Below are positions 25,782 to 34,832 of a stretch of DNA of 64,000 bases, in pieces. Position 1 is the stretch's first letter, and each line of letters begins with the position of its first letter. Position numbers and translations under genes: made by a program. The notes beneath the pieces were generated by a model. It did not search any database. It had not been told where the DNA came from and worked only from the letters and a program-made list of their open reading frames with translations. The stretch spans positions 143,048 to 207,047 of the forward strand of contig JBFINP010000001.1 of NCBI GenBank assembly GCA_041611095.1. Reading direction: 5' to 3'. The DNA is from UBA6912 sp041611095 (GTDB lineage Bacteria; Actinomycetota; Acidimicrobiia; Spongiisociales; UBA5794).

Positions 25782-27047
25782 TTACAAACCGGGAGGCGTG
25801 CCGCGAGATGTCTCCGAAGCCTCCTCGACCTCCGCATCGAGCGGCGGGGCGAGGAGGCGGAACACGATCGGCGAGAAGATTGCGGTGACCCCGACCAGCA
25901 AGATGGCACCCGCCTCGAGCCCCTCGTCGATCAGCATCAGCTCGTCCTTGCCGAATTGGGCGAGGGCGATGATCACGCTGAGCTGTCCGGCGAGCAGCAC
26001 CCCTGCGGCCAGCGACTCCCGCAGGCTGAGCCCGCGGAACCGCATGATCAGCGCGGGGAGGATCTTGGCGGCAACGGCAACGAGGATCAGGAGCAGTGCC
26101 TTGGTCAGGACGTCGCGATTGGAGAGGGCGCCGAGCGGAAAGTTCACCCCGACGGCGATGAAGAAGATCGGGATGAAGAAGCCGTATGCAAAGCCGGTGA
26201 GTCGGGTCTCCAGCTCGCCCGTGTTGCGGAAGACGAACGCAAACATCGCCCCGCCGAGGAACGCTCCGAGGATCGGTTCCACTTCGAGCGCCTCGGACAG
26301 ACCGACCGCCACCAGTAACAGCGCCAGGCTCGCTCGGATGCCCATCTCGTCGGGGTCGTGGCTGGCGAACAGCCGGTCGAAGCGCTCCGGGTACCACCAT
26401 GCAAAGCGGCGAACGGCGCCGAGCATGAGCGCCAGGATCGCAAACAGTGCCGGGACCCGCAGCAGGCCCCAACCGAACCCGGACATGAGCCACACGCCGA
26501 AGACGACGATCGCCGTCGCCGAGAGGAACTCGGCGAGGACCCCGGTCACGATCGTCACCTGACCAAGCTGCGTGCCAGTGCGCCCCGTGCCACGTAACGC
26601 CGGGATGATGATGCCGAGCGAGGCGGCGGCCGTCAGGAGCGTGAGGAAGATCCGCTGGTTGGTCGACTCCGGATCGAGCAGCTCGAAACCGAACCAGGCT
26701 GAGGCGAGGATCGCTGCGAAGACCCCGAGGCCGAGCACGATCGGGCCCGGCCCCTGACGCTCGAGCCGGTCGAAGTCCACCTCGAATCCGGCGAGGTACA
26801 TCAGGAGCAGAAGCCCCAGCTCGGCGAGCAGCTCGAGGAATTCGAAGTCGGTCGTACCCGGCTCGACGAGTGCGAGGATCTCCGGTCCGATGGCGAGCCC
26901 GAACAGGATCTCGAGAACGACGGCGGGCAGACCAACCCGGCCGGCGAGGAGTGGCAATGCAAACGCGCCGGTGCCGATGACGATGAGCGTGACGGCGCTC
27001 GGGAGGGTCCCCCCGGCCCCCTCGGCTGCGGCGAGCAGGGGAATCAC
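25782..27047 (-). CDS. CPA2-family cation/proton antiporter
   Basis: 421 residues, about 12-13 membrane helices, Na_H_Exchanger domain. Family hallmarks: ILFGLAIGPEIL, LGLLLLMYLAGFEVDFDRL and ALSNRDVLTKALLL. There is no C-terminal TrkA-N domain; instead the regulatory protein is encoded immediately upstream and its stop overlaps this GTG start by 4 bp. Likely a K+ or Na+/H+ antiporter gated by that partner. Confidence 0.85.
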   Translation of the reverse strand: MIPLLAAAEGAGGTLPSAVTLIVIGTGAFALPLLAGRVGLPAVVLEILFGLAIGPEILALVEPGTTDFEFLELLAELGLLLLMYLAGFEVDFDRLERQGPGPIVLGLGVFAAILASAWFGFELLDPESTNQRIFLTLLTAAASLGIIIPALRGTGRTGTQLGQVTIVTGVLAEFLSATAIVVFGVWLMSGFGWGLLRVPALFAILALMLGAVRRFAWWYPERFDRLFASHDPDEMGIRASLALLLVAVGLSEALEVEPILGAFLGGAMFAFVFRNTGELETRLTGFAYGFFIPIFFIAVGVNFPLGALSNRDVLTKALLLILVAVAAKILPALIMRFRGLSLRESLAAGVLLAGQLSVIIALAQFGKDELMLIDEGLEAGAILLVGVTAIFSPIVFRLLAPPLDAEVEEASETSRGTPPGL

Positions 27048-28489
27048 ATCTCCCCCGGAATGAGGAGGATCGAGCTGCCGAGGCGGTCGATCAGATGCCC
27101 GGTGATGCCGGGGCGGATCCAGCTCAACGGCAGCGAAGGCATGCTCAACACCGCCAGGCTGGTACCGACCGCGATGCGCTCGATCTCACGCACGGGATTG
27201 CCCCGAGCGAGCTTGCGCCGCACGTGAACGCCCTGCACCGAAGCCTCTTCACGTAGCCACGCCGCGGCAACGCGAGCATCGGCCACCGCCTCCGGCCCGG
27301 TGACGAAGGTGGGGGCGATGATGGAAACGCCGACGAGGCTCGCCCCCGACGTACGCGCCAGATCGATCGCGGTACGCCCGGCGGTCTCCCCCGACACGGT
27401 TCGTCGTGCCGGCACCAAGATGCTCGAGTACGGGTGGCTTCCGCGGCAGAGCAGCACCGGACGACGGGACCGGCCGTACGTGTTGAGGACCTTGGCCGCC
27501 CGAAAGCGGCCGACCACACCCCGCCCCGTCGGCGCCGCCACCGCAACGACACCGACGCTCTCCGCCTCGATGAGGCGCCGAAATGCGACGTGAGGATGGC
27601 CGTCCACCGGGCGTAGGTCGATGGCCACTCCGTCGGATTGAGCCTCGAGCTTCTCCAGGAGCTGTGCGATCTCGTCGACACGGCCCGGATCACGTTCCGC
27701 TTCGAGGTTGCGATGGACCACCATCAGCTCCTCGGCCCTCGAGTTGCGCACCAGGCTCATCGCCTCGGGGACGGTCTTCTCGAGGTCCACCTCGCTGTCG
27801 AGCACCACGCCGACCTTACGGCCGTAGTTGAGCGGGAAGCGCGACTCGCCGGAGGTGAAGGTGTTCACGATTCCGGTGAAGTCGGCGGCGGCGCCAACGA
27901 CCGTGACGCGATCACCGGCCAGCAGCTCCGTGGCACCGCTGGGAACCACCAGCTCGTCATCCCGCAGGATCGCGGCAACGACCCACACCCGGGAATGGAT
28001 GTCTCGTAGCTTCTTGCCGTGCACAGGCGAGTCCGGGGTGACGACGAACTCGAGCGCCTCCGCCTTCCCCTGGGCGAATGCCGTCGACGCCACCCGACGC
28101 GGCTCCATCTCGAGCTCGACGTGCCGCGCCGTGAGCTGATCGGGTGCGTACACCGCCACGCCGAGAGACCGGTAGTCCGGGAGCCGCTCAGGATCGCTGG
28201 CGACCGCCACCACGCGCAGCAGGCCCTTGTCCAGAGCGAGCTGGACCGCGGCCAGGTTGCGATCGTCGTCGTCCGAAGCCGCAACGAGGGCTGCGGCGTC
28301 GTCGATGCCGGAGCGATCCAGGATGAGAGGGCTCGACCCGTCGCCGACGACGGGCTCGAAGACCCGGATACCGGCGGCGGCATCCAGCCGACCTGAATCG
28401 AGGTCGATGACGGTCACCTCCCACTGCTCACCGAGACGGCGGAGCAGCTCCCGGGTCGTGCCACCGGCCCCGACGATGATCGCCTTCAT
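27044..28489 (-). CDS. TrkA-N/TrkA-C and USP-domain regulator of the coupled antiporter
   Basis: 481 residues. Residues 1-120 are a TrkA-N (RCK) Rossmann domain (MKAIIVGAGGTTRELLRRLG, then acidic VIDLDSGRL), followed by a TrkA-C domain around 145-215 (SPVHGKKLRDIH, LLAGDRVTVVGAA), and a C-terminal universal-stress-protein-like part (SILVPARRTVSGETAGRTA). RCK domains bind nucleotides or ions and gate K+ transport. The ATG has GAGGAG 4-9 nt upstream. The 4-bp overlap with the antiporter gene supports a stoichiometric partnership. Confidence 0.85.
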   Translation of the reverse strand: MKAIIVGAGGTTRELLRRLGEQWEVTVIDLDSGRLDAAAGIRVFEPVVGDGSSPLILDRSGIDDAAALVAASDDDDRNLAAVQLALDKGLLRVVAVASDPERLPDYRSLGVAVYAPDQLTARHVELEMEPRRVASTAFAQGKAEALEFVVTPDSPVHGKKLRDIHSRVWVVAAILRDDELVVPSGATELLAGDRVTVVGAAADFTGIVNTFTSGESRFPLNYGRKVGVVLDSEVDLEKTVPEAMSLVRNSRAEELMVVHRNLEAERDPGRVDEIAQLLEKLEAQSDGVAIDLRPVDGHPHVAFRRLIEAESVGVVAVAAPTGRGVVGRFRAAKVLNTYGRSRRPVLLCRGSHPYSSILVPARRTVSGETAGRTAIDLARTSGASLVGVSIIAPTFVTGPEAVADARVAAAWLREEASVQGVHVRRKLARGNPVREIERIAVGTSLAVLSMPSLPLSWIRPGITGHLIDRLGSSILLIPGEM

Positions 28490-28562
28490 CACACTCCTCG
28501 TTCCCGGCCCGGTTGGTGAGGGATCATTATGGTCTGCGGATCGACGCCTGAACGGGGCGACG

Positions 28563-29690
28563 TCAACCGACGACCAGCCGAGAGCGGAGGTCGGCGATGT
28601 CCTTGGGAGACAGCCCGATCTCGGCGAGCACCTCATCGGTGTCGCTCCCAGGCGCCACGGGAGGTCTCGGCATCGCGTTGGGTGTTCGGTCAAACCGGGG
28701 CGCCGGTCCTGCCTCGACGATCCCCCCCACCTCGACGAACGTCGAGCGGGCCGCCAGCTGGGGATGCTCCGGCGCCTCGGAGAGGGTCATCACCGGCTCG
28801 ACACATGCGTCGCCGTCGCCGAAGACGCTTGCCCATTCGTCTCGCGTGCGCGCCGCGAATCGCTCGGCGAAGGTGCGTCGCAGCTCCGGCCAGCTCTCCC
28901 GGGCCTCGCGCGGGGGCAGCTCGTCGGCTGACAGACCCAGCCCGGCGAGCAGCTCTGCGTAGAACCGGGGCTCGAGGGCGCCAACGGAGACGAAGCCGCC
29001 GTCAGCGGTTGCGTACGTCGTGTAGAAGGGGGCGGCGCCGTCGAGCAGGTTGCTCCCCCGCTCGTCCCGCCACCAGCCATGGCGCAGCATCTCGTACATC
29101 ATCGTCATGAGCGACCCGGCGCCATCGACCATTGCGGCGTCCACCACCTGCCCTCGCCCGGACCTGCTGCGTTCGAAGAGCGCGCCGAGTACGCCGAAGG
29201 CCAGAAACAGCGATCCGCCGCCGAAGTCACCGACGAGGTTGAGCGGCGGAAGCGGGACCTGGTCCGGATCGCCGAAGCTGTGCAACGCACCCGTGACTGC
29301 GATGTAGTTGATGTCGTGCCCGGCGCGATGTGCGTACGGTCCCTCCTGGCCCCAACCCGTCATCCGCCCGTACACGAGCCGCGGGTTCACCGCCAGACAT
29401 GCGTCGGGCCCGACGCCGAGCCGTTCGGCAACCCCTGGGCGCATTCCCTCGAGGAGCACGTCGGCGGTCGCCACGAGCCGCAGGGCGAGGCCCGGGCCTG
29501 CATCGTGCTTGAGGTCGATGGAGATCCGGCGACGGTTCCGGCCCATCAGCGTGCGCAACGGGTCCGCCGAGCCGCCGATGCGGTCGACACGGATGACGTC
29601 GGCACCGAGGTCGCCCAGGAGCATCGCACAGTACGGCACGGGCCCGATGGCCTCGAGCTCGACGACCCGCAGTCCGCGCAGTGGCCCCAT
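28563..29690 (-). CDS. CaiB/BaiF family (class III) CoA-transferase or alpha-methylacyl-CoA racemase
   Basis: 375 residues. Features: GPLRGLRVVELEAIGPVPYC at the N-terminus, LGDLGADVIRVDRIGG, a basic RNRRRISIDLK and YGRMTGWGQEGPYAHRAGHD with the family's catalytic Asp. The GHDINYIAVTGALHSFG stretch and SASDELPPREA-like C-terminal layout resemble alpha-methylacyl-CoA racemases (Amacr), which epimerise branched acyl-CoAs for beta-oxidation; CoA transfer is the alternative. The ATG at 29690 follows TACGTT by 8 nt. Divergent from the ABC-2 exporter operon. Confidence 0.85.
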   Translation of the reverse strand: MGPLRGLRVVELEAIGPVPYCAMLLGDLGADVIRVDRIGGSADPLRTLMGRNRRRISIDLKHDAGPGLALRLVATADVLLEGMRPGVAERLGVGPDACLAVNPRLVYGRMTGWGQEGPYAHRAGHDINYIAVTGALHSFGDPDQVPLPPLNLVGDFGGGSLFLAFGVLGALFERSRSGRGQVVDAAMVDGAGSLMTMMYEMLRHGWWRDERGSNLLDGAAPFYTTYATADGGFVSVGALEPRFYAELLAGLGLSADELPPREARESWPELRRTFAERFAARTRDEWASVFGDGDACVEPVMTLSEAPEHPQLAARSTFVEVGGIVEAGPAPRFDRTPNAMPRPPVAPGSDTDEVLAEIGLSPKDIADLRSRLVVG

Positions 29691-29765
29691 CGCCAGCGAA
29701 CGTACCACGCCGCCCGCCGCTCGATCGGCGGGACGCAGCCAGGGGTGGGGGTAACGTACCCGCTC
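29691..29765. promoter_or_regulatory. Divergent leaderless promoters of CoA-transferase and ABC-2 exporter
   Basis: Minus: TACGTT (29704-29699), 8 nt, ATG 29690. Plus: TAACGT (29752-29757), 8 nt, GTG 29766. Both genes start without a ribosome site. Confidence 0.55.
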
Positions 29766-30692
29766 GTGCCGCCTCCTCTCGTCTCTGCCCGCTCGCTGAC
29801 CAAACGCTTCGGTGACTTCACCGCCGTCGATGCGATCGACTTCGACGTTGAGCCCGGGGAGTCGTTCGGCTTCCTGGGCCCCAACGGGGCCGGCAAGAGC
29901 TCGACGATGCGGATGGTCGGTGCGGTATCGCCGCGCACCGCGGGCGAGCTGACCGTTCTTGGTATGGACCCCGACGTCGACGGCGCCGCCATTCGGGCGC
30001 GGCTCGGCGTCGTGCCTCAGGAGGACAACCTCGACAACGAGTTGCCGGTCTCCGAGAACCTCCTCATCTATGGCCGGTACTTCGACCTAGCCCGATCGGT
30101 GATTCGGCGCCGGATCGATGAGCTCTTGGACTTCGTGCAGTTGAGCGAACGGCGCGACAGCAAGGTCGATTCGCTCTCGGGCGGGATGAAGCGGAGACTC
30201 ACGATCGCCCGCTCCTTGATCAACGAGCCCGACCTCCTGCTGCTCGACGAGCCCACCACCGGCCTCGACCCCCAGGCGCGGCACGTCCTGTGGGACCGGC
30301 TGTATCGACTCAAACAGCAAGGGGTCACGCTCATCATCACGACGCACTACATGGACGAGGCCGAACAGCTCTGCGACCGTCTCGTCGTCATGGATCGTGG
30401 CGAGATCGTGGCCGAGGGATCACCGCGCGACCTCATCGCCACCTATTCGACCCGGGAGGTGCTCGAGCTGAGGTTCCCGGTGGGCGTTCAGGAGAGTGTG
30501 CTCGATCGAATCGACGGCCTGGCCAAGCGGGCCGAGGTGCTGCCGGACCGGTTGCTGCTCTACACGGACGACGGGGACGAGACCATCGCTGACGTGGGGC
30601 GGAGAGGTCTCGAGCCGGAGAGCACCGTCGTGCGGCGCAGCTCCCTCGAGGACGTCTTCCTCCGCCTCACCGGGCGCTCGCTGATCGACTGA
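29766..30692 (+). CDS. ABC-2 type exporter ATPase (DrrA/NodI type)
   Basis: 308 residues. Walker A GPNGAGKSS, Q-loop VVPQEDNLD, signature LSGGMKRRL, Walker B LLLLDEPTTGLDPQ, H-loop TTHYMDEAE, then a C-terminal domain of about 80 residues typical of DrrA/NodI. These drive export of drugs, lipids or oligosaccharide signals. GTG start from the leaderless box. The stop overlaps the ATG of the first permease by 1 bp (TGATG). Confidence 0.9.
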   Translation: MPPPLVSARSLTKRFGDFTAVDAIDFDVEPGESFGFLGPNGAGKSSTMRMVGAVSPRTAGELTVLGMDPDVDGAAIRARLGVVPQEDNLDNELPVSENLLIYGRYFDLARSVIRRRIDELLDFVQLSERRDSKVDSLSGGMKRRLTIARSLINEPDLLLLDEPTTGLDPQARHVLWDRLYRLKQQGVTLIITTHYMDEAEQLCDRLVVMDRGEIVAEGSPRDLIATYSTREVLELRFPVGVQESVLDRIDGLAKRAEVLPDRLLLYTDDGDETIADVGRRGLEPESTVVRRSSLEDVFLRLTGRSLID

Positions 30693-31471
30693 TGGCTGCC
30701 CGTACCGCCTTTCGGGTCCTCGAGGCGCACGCCGTGTCCTACCGCCACACGTGGCGAGGCTCGGTGATCACCACGTTCCTCAACCCGGTCCTCTACCTGG
30801 CTGCGATGGGCATTGGCCTCGGCACCCTCGTCGACAGAGGCGCCGGTGAGGCGACACTGGAAGGCATCACGTACCTCGCCTTCCTCGCCCCCGGTCTGCT
30901 GGCTGCCACCGCAATGCAGACCGGCACCGGCGACGCCTCCTACCCGGTGATGGCGGGCATGAAATGGATCAAGACCTACCACGCGGCGCTGTCGACCCCC
31001 GTGCGCACGCGCGACATCGTGCTGGGGCACCTCGGCTGGGTGACGGTGCGGCTCGCCCTCACCACGGTCGTCTTCGCCGCCGTGATGAGCGCCTTCGGCG
31101 CCGCGCCCCTCGGGCGAGCACTGCTCGCCGTGGGCCCTGCGATGCTCACCGGCATCGCCTTTGCTGCAGCGGTCACCGGCTACACCGCTGCGCTCGAGTC
31201 CGAATACGGGCTCAGCTCACTGTTCCGCTTCGGAATCGTGCCGATGTTCCTCTTCTCGGGCACGTTCTTTCCCATCACGCAGCTCCCTGGATGGATCCAG
31301 CCGGTGGCGTACGTGACGCCGCTGTGGCACGGCGTGGCGCTCACCCGGGCTACCGCTCTCGGTCAGAGCCCACCGTGGGCGGCGACCTCACACGTGCTCT
31401 ACCTGTTGTTGTGGGTGGCGATCGGCGTGGCGGTGTCGATGTACAACTTCAGGCGGAGGCTCGTGAAGTGA
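30692..31471 (+). CDS. ABC-2 type exporter permease 1 (NodJ/DrrB type)
   Basis: 259 residues, six membrane helices of the ABC2_membrane family. Family motifs are PVLYLAAMGIGLG, YLAFLAPGLLAATAMQ and LFLFSGTFFPITQLPGW. The ATG overlaps the ATPase stop, and its stop overlaps the second permease by 4 bp. The presence of two permeases suggests a heterodimeric channel. Confidence 0.88.
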   Translation: MAARTAFRVLEAHAVSYRHTWRGSVITTFLNPVLYLAAMGIGLGTLVDRGAGEATLEGITYLAFLAPGLLAATAMQTGTGDASYPVMAGMKWIKTYHAALSTPVRTRDIVLGHLGWVTVRLALTTVVFAAVMSAFGAAPLGRALLAVGPAMLTGIAFAAAVTGYTAALESEYGLSSLFRFGIVPMFLFSGTFFPITQLPGWIQPVAYVTPLWHGVALTRATALGQSPPWAATSHVLYLLLWVAIGVAVSMYNFRRRLVK

Positions 31472-32283
31472 CCAGCGGCACGCTGATCGCCCGAGTGGCG
31501 CCACCCCACCTTCTCGGCAGCCGGCGCGCCCGCTACCTGCTGGAGCGCAACGTGCTCGTGTACCGCCGGGCCTGGGTGATCGTGTTCTCCGGTTTCTTCG
31601 AGCCTGTCTTCTACCTGTTTGCGATCGGCGTGGGGCTCGGTCAGCTCGTAGGCGACGTCACGGCGGGCAGTGGGCAGCCCGTCACCTACGCCGAGTTCGT
31701 CGCTCCCGCCCTGTTGGCGTCGTCTGCGATGAATGGTGCCGTGTTCGAGTCCACGATGAACATCTTCTTCAAACTCAAGTACGCACGCACCTACGACGCG
31801 ATGCTGGCGACCCCCGTCGGACCGGGCGACATCGCGATCGGGGAGATCGCATGGTCACTGATCCGCGGCGGGATCTATGCGACGGCATTCCTGATCGTGA
31901 TGCTCGCCATGGGCCTCATGCCCTCGATGTGGGGGCTCCTGGCGCTGCCGGCTGCGCTCTTGATCGGTTTTGCGTTCGCCGCCGTCGGTATGGCGACCAC
32001 GACGTTCATGCGATCGTGGCAGGACTTCGACATGGTCACACTCGTGACCTTGCCGCTCTTCCTCTTCTCGGCGACATTCTTCCCGCTCTCGGTTTATCCG
32101 GACGGCCTTCAGCTCGTGGCACGGCTGTTCTCGCCGCTCTACCACGGCGTCGAGCTGATCCGCTCGCTCACGCTCGGCATCTTCGACGCGAGCTTGATCG
32201 CCCACGTCGGTTACCTCGCCGTGATGGGGTTGGCCGGCCTGACCGTCGCCGCCCGCAGGATCGAGTCCCTGCTCCTCAAGTGA
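31468..32283 (+). CDS. ABC-2 type exporter permease 2 (NodJ/DrrB type)
   Basis: 271 residues, paralogue of the preceding permease: PVFYLFAIGVGLGQLVGD, EFVAPALLASSAMNGAVFES and LFLFSATFFPLSVYPDGL align with it. GTG start at 31468 overlaps the previous stop (GTGA). The transported substrate cannot be read; the NodJ-like architecture is used for lipid-linked or drug-like molecules. Confidence 0.88.
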   Translation: MTSGTLIARVAPPHLLGSRRARYLLERNVLVYRRAWVIVFSGFFEPVFYLFAIGVGLGQLVGDVTAGSGQPVTYAEFVAPALLASSAMNGAVFESTMNIFFKLKYARTYDAMLATPVGPGDIAIGEIAWSLIRGGIYATAFLIVMLAMGLMPSMWGLLALPAALLIGFAFAAVGMATTTFMRSWQDFDMVTLVTLPLFLFSATFFPLSVYPDGLQLVARLFSPLYHGVELIRSLTLGIFDASLIAHVGYLAVMGLAGLTVAARRIESLLLK

Positions 32284-32318
32284 GTTGTTCTCGAGTGGGT
32301 GGGGCTGCGCCTCTTCGA

Positions 32319-34832
32319 TCAGCTGCGTAGGACGCGGGTGTCTCCCGTGGTGGGGTCGCGGTCGAGCTCTATGAGATCCTCGATCCGATGACGGAGCTCG
32401 GGAACGTGGCTGACGACGACCACCAGCCGGGATGCATCGTCGGCGACCAGAGCCTCGATTCCCTCCATCGCCAGATCGAGGTGCTCGGGATCGAGCGACC
32501 CGAAGCCCTCGTCGAGGAAGAAGGCGTCGAGCCTTCCCCCGGTGCGGGTGACCATCTCGGAGAGCGACAACGCCAGGGCCAGTGAGGCCAGAAACGTCTC
32601 ACCGCCGGACAGGCTCGAAGCCTTCCTCACCGCATCGGCGGCGGTGAGGTCGACGATCGCAAACGTTCCGTCGTCGGTGAAGCGATAGCGCCCCGAGGAG
32701 AGCCTCTGGAAGTGGTCGCTGCCCAACTCGGCGAGCCGCTCGCGCTCCTCGTCGAGGAGGAATCGCACGAATCGGGAGTCCGTGAGGTCGCTTGCGATGC
32801 GGTCGTAGCGGGCGGCCGCGGAGGCGAGCCGGTCTCGCTCGGCGAGGAGCTCGTCACCCGACGCAACTTCTGTTGCGTCACGTTCGATATCTGCCCCCAG
32901 GTGCTCGGCCCTGGCCTGGGCGGTAGCCAGCGCAGCCGTGAACGGGCCCTCGATGTCGAGTTCCTCGAGCAGACCGTGCCGCTCCTTGCGGAACGTATCG
33001 AGCTCGCGCCCGGCGATCTCCAGTGTCCCCTTCAGCGAGGCGGTTTCCTCGCTCCAGGCAGTGTGGAGGAGGGCGGCGGCGCGTCCCAATGTCTCCGCAT
33101 CGTCCGTGGCGTCGATGGTGGAACCGAGCCGCGCCGCCATCTCGACCAGCGACACCCGCAGCGCAGACAGCTCCTTGCCGACGCCCTGCTCGTCGACGAT
33201 CGCCTGATCGTGGCGGCTTCGCGCCTGCTCGACCTTGCGCCGTGCCTCGGTGACGGCCTCGGTCGCCGCCGTCAGCTCACGCTTCCGCAGGTCGAGGAGC
33301 TCGATGGGATCTCCCACACCGAGGAGCTCTTCCAGACGCACGTTGGTCTGCTCTACCTCGGAACGCGCCGCCTCGTGGGCGGCGGTGGCCTGGTCGAGCT
33401 CGCTCGTGAGCGAGTCGACGAGCACCACGGCCGCCTCCAGCCCGGCTCGAGCCGCGGTCACCGCCGCCGCCGCATCGGAGCGGGAACGCTCGGCGGCGAT
33501 GCGATCGCGCTTGGCGGTCTGGAGCGCCGCCGCAGCCGCATCCACGTCGCCGCCGACCGCCCGGGGCGGGAGCGTCGCCACCTGTTGCTCGCACACGGGG
33601 CACGGCGAACCCTGCTCCAGCCCGTCCCGTAGCGTCAATGCCATGTTGCGATGTTGCGCATCGTGGTGGGTCTGTTCGGCGGCACGCAGCGCCGCATCGA
33701 TGTCGCGCATCCGCGCATCCGCCGTCTCCAGCGCCTCCTCGCTGTCGCCGACCGTGGATTGCGCCTCCGTCCGCCGCACCTCAGCTTCACCCAGACGCCG
33801 TTCCAGTGTCTCGCGGCGCCGGGCCGATTCTTCGACATTGCGCCGCAGGGGCTCGGCGGCTGCCACGAGCCGCGCCGCCTCCTCGATGGTGGCGACCTCG
33901 CCGCCATCACGGAGGGAGGCGGCGGCCTCCTCGGCCTCCGTCAGGGCGCTCTGCGCCGCGTCGAGCGTTGTCGCCAGCTCACGGCGCCGCTTGGTCGCGG
34001 CCGCCGCGTCGTCGATCAAGCGGTGGGTGACCGCCGGGTCGGGCAGTCGTTCCACGTGCTTTGCCAGCTCGTCGAGCCTTGCCTGGGCCGACTTCGACTC
34101 CGCCTCGGCGGCGGCGATGCGCCAATCGATGTCGACGAGAACCGGCTCCGCCTTGCGCAGCTTCTCGAGCCGCTCCTCGACCGAGCCGAGCACGGCCCGA
34201 TTGGCCGCAAGCCGCTCGGCGACCCTATCGAGCTGCTCGGTCCGCACGGCGACCTTGCCGAGCTCGGCGCTCGTCTCGGCGCCGCGCCGTTTTGCCGTGT
34301 CTCGCATGGCGTCGATCCGATCGAGGCCGAACACCCCTTTGAGCACGGCATCGCGTTCAGCGGGTCGAGCCCTGAGGAACTCCGCGAACCGCCCCTGGGC
34401 GAGGAGGATCGACCGACCGAATGCATCGAAGTCGAGCCCGAGCATGGCGGCCACCCGCTCGTTGACCTCGGCCTCCAGCGTGAGCTTCTCGACGGGCTCG
34501 GCGTCGGCCGTGTCCGCCTCGTAGCGGTACAGCGCATGCTGGCTCTGGCCCCGGGCCCGCAGCGAGCGCACCGCCTCCCAGATCTCCCCGTCGACCTCGA
34601 AGCGCAGCATGACGCCACCGTCGGTGGCTCGCTGGTGGATGAGGGCCTTGGTCCCGGAGCCGCCCGCCGGTGTCTTGCCGTAGAGCGCAAACGCGACCGC
34701 ATCGAGCACGGACGACTTGCCGGACCCGATCGGACCCACGATGCCGACGAGGCTCCTCCCCCTTAGGTCGAAGCTCACCTCCTCGCCGAAGTAGGAGCGG
34801 AAGTTGCGGAGACGCAGCTCAAGCGGGCGCAT
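32319..34832 (-). CDS. sbcC: SbcC / Rad50-type exonuclease ATPase
   Basis: 837 residues. N-terminal Walker A GPIGSGKSS (33-41), then a long coiled coil (about 190-700) interrupted by the zinc hook C411-P-V-C414 (CPVCEQQV). The C-terminal half-site has signature SSLSGGETFLASLALALS and Walker B DAFFLDEGFGSLDPEHLD. With SbcD it forms the Mre11-Rad50-like complex that opens hairpins and clips protein-blocked DNA ends. It is last of the NurA-HerA-SbcD-SbcC operon; the ATG at 34832 overlaps sbcD by 14 bp. Somewhat shorter than E. coli SbcC because of a shorter coiled coil. Confidence 0.92.
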   Translation of the reverse strand: MRPLELRLRNFRSYFGEEVSFDLRGRSLVGIVGPIGSGKSSVLDAVAFALYGKTPAGGSGTKALIHQRATDGGVMLRFEVDGEIWEAVRSLRARGQSQHALYRYEADTADAEPVEKLTLEAEVNERVAAMLGLDFDAFGRSILLAQGRFAEFLRARPAERDAVLKGVFGLDRIDAMRDTAKRRGAETSAELGKVAVRTEQLDRVAERLAANRAVLGSVEERLEKLRKAEPVLVDIDWRIAAAEAESKSAQARLDELAKHVERLPDPAVTHRLIDDAAAATKRRRELATTLDAAQSALTEAEEAAASLRDGGEVATIEEAARLVAAAEPLRRNVEESARRRETLERRLGEAEVRRTEAQSTVGDSEEALETADARMRDIDAALRAAEQTHHDAQHRNMALTLRDGLEQGSPCPVCEQQVATLPPRAVGGDVDAAAAALQTAKRDRIAAERSRSDAAAAVTAARAGLEAAVVLVDSLTSELDQATAAHEAARSEVEQTNVRLEELLGVGDPIELLDLRKRELTAATEAVTEARRKVEQARSRHDQAIVDEQGVGKELSALRVSLVEMAARLGSTIDATDDAETLGRAAALLHTAWSEETASLKGTLEIAGRELDTFRKERHGLLEELDIEGPFTAALATAQARAEHLGADIERDATEVASGDELLAERDRLASAAARYDRIASDLTDSRFVRFLLDEERERLAELGSDHFQRLSSGRYRFTDDGTFAIVDLTAADAVRKASSLSGGETFLASLALALSLSEMVTRTGGRLDAFFLDEGFGSLDPEHLDLAMEGIEALVADDASRLVVVVSHVPELRHRIEDLIELDRDPTTGDTRVLRS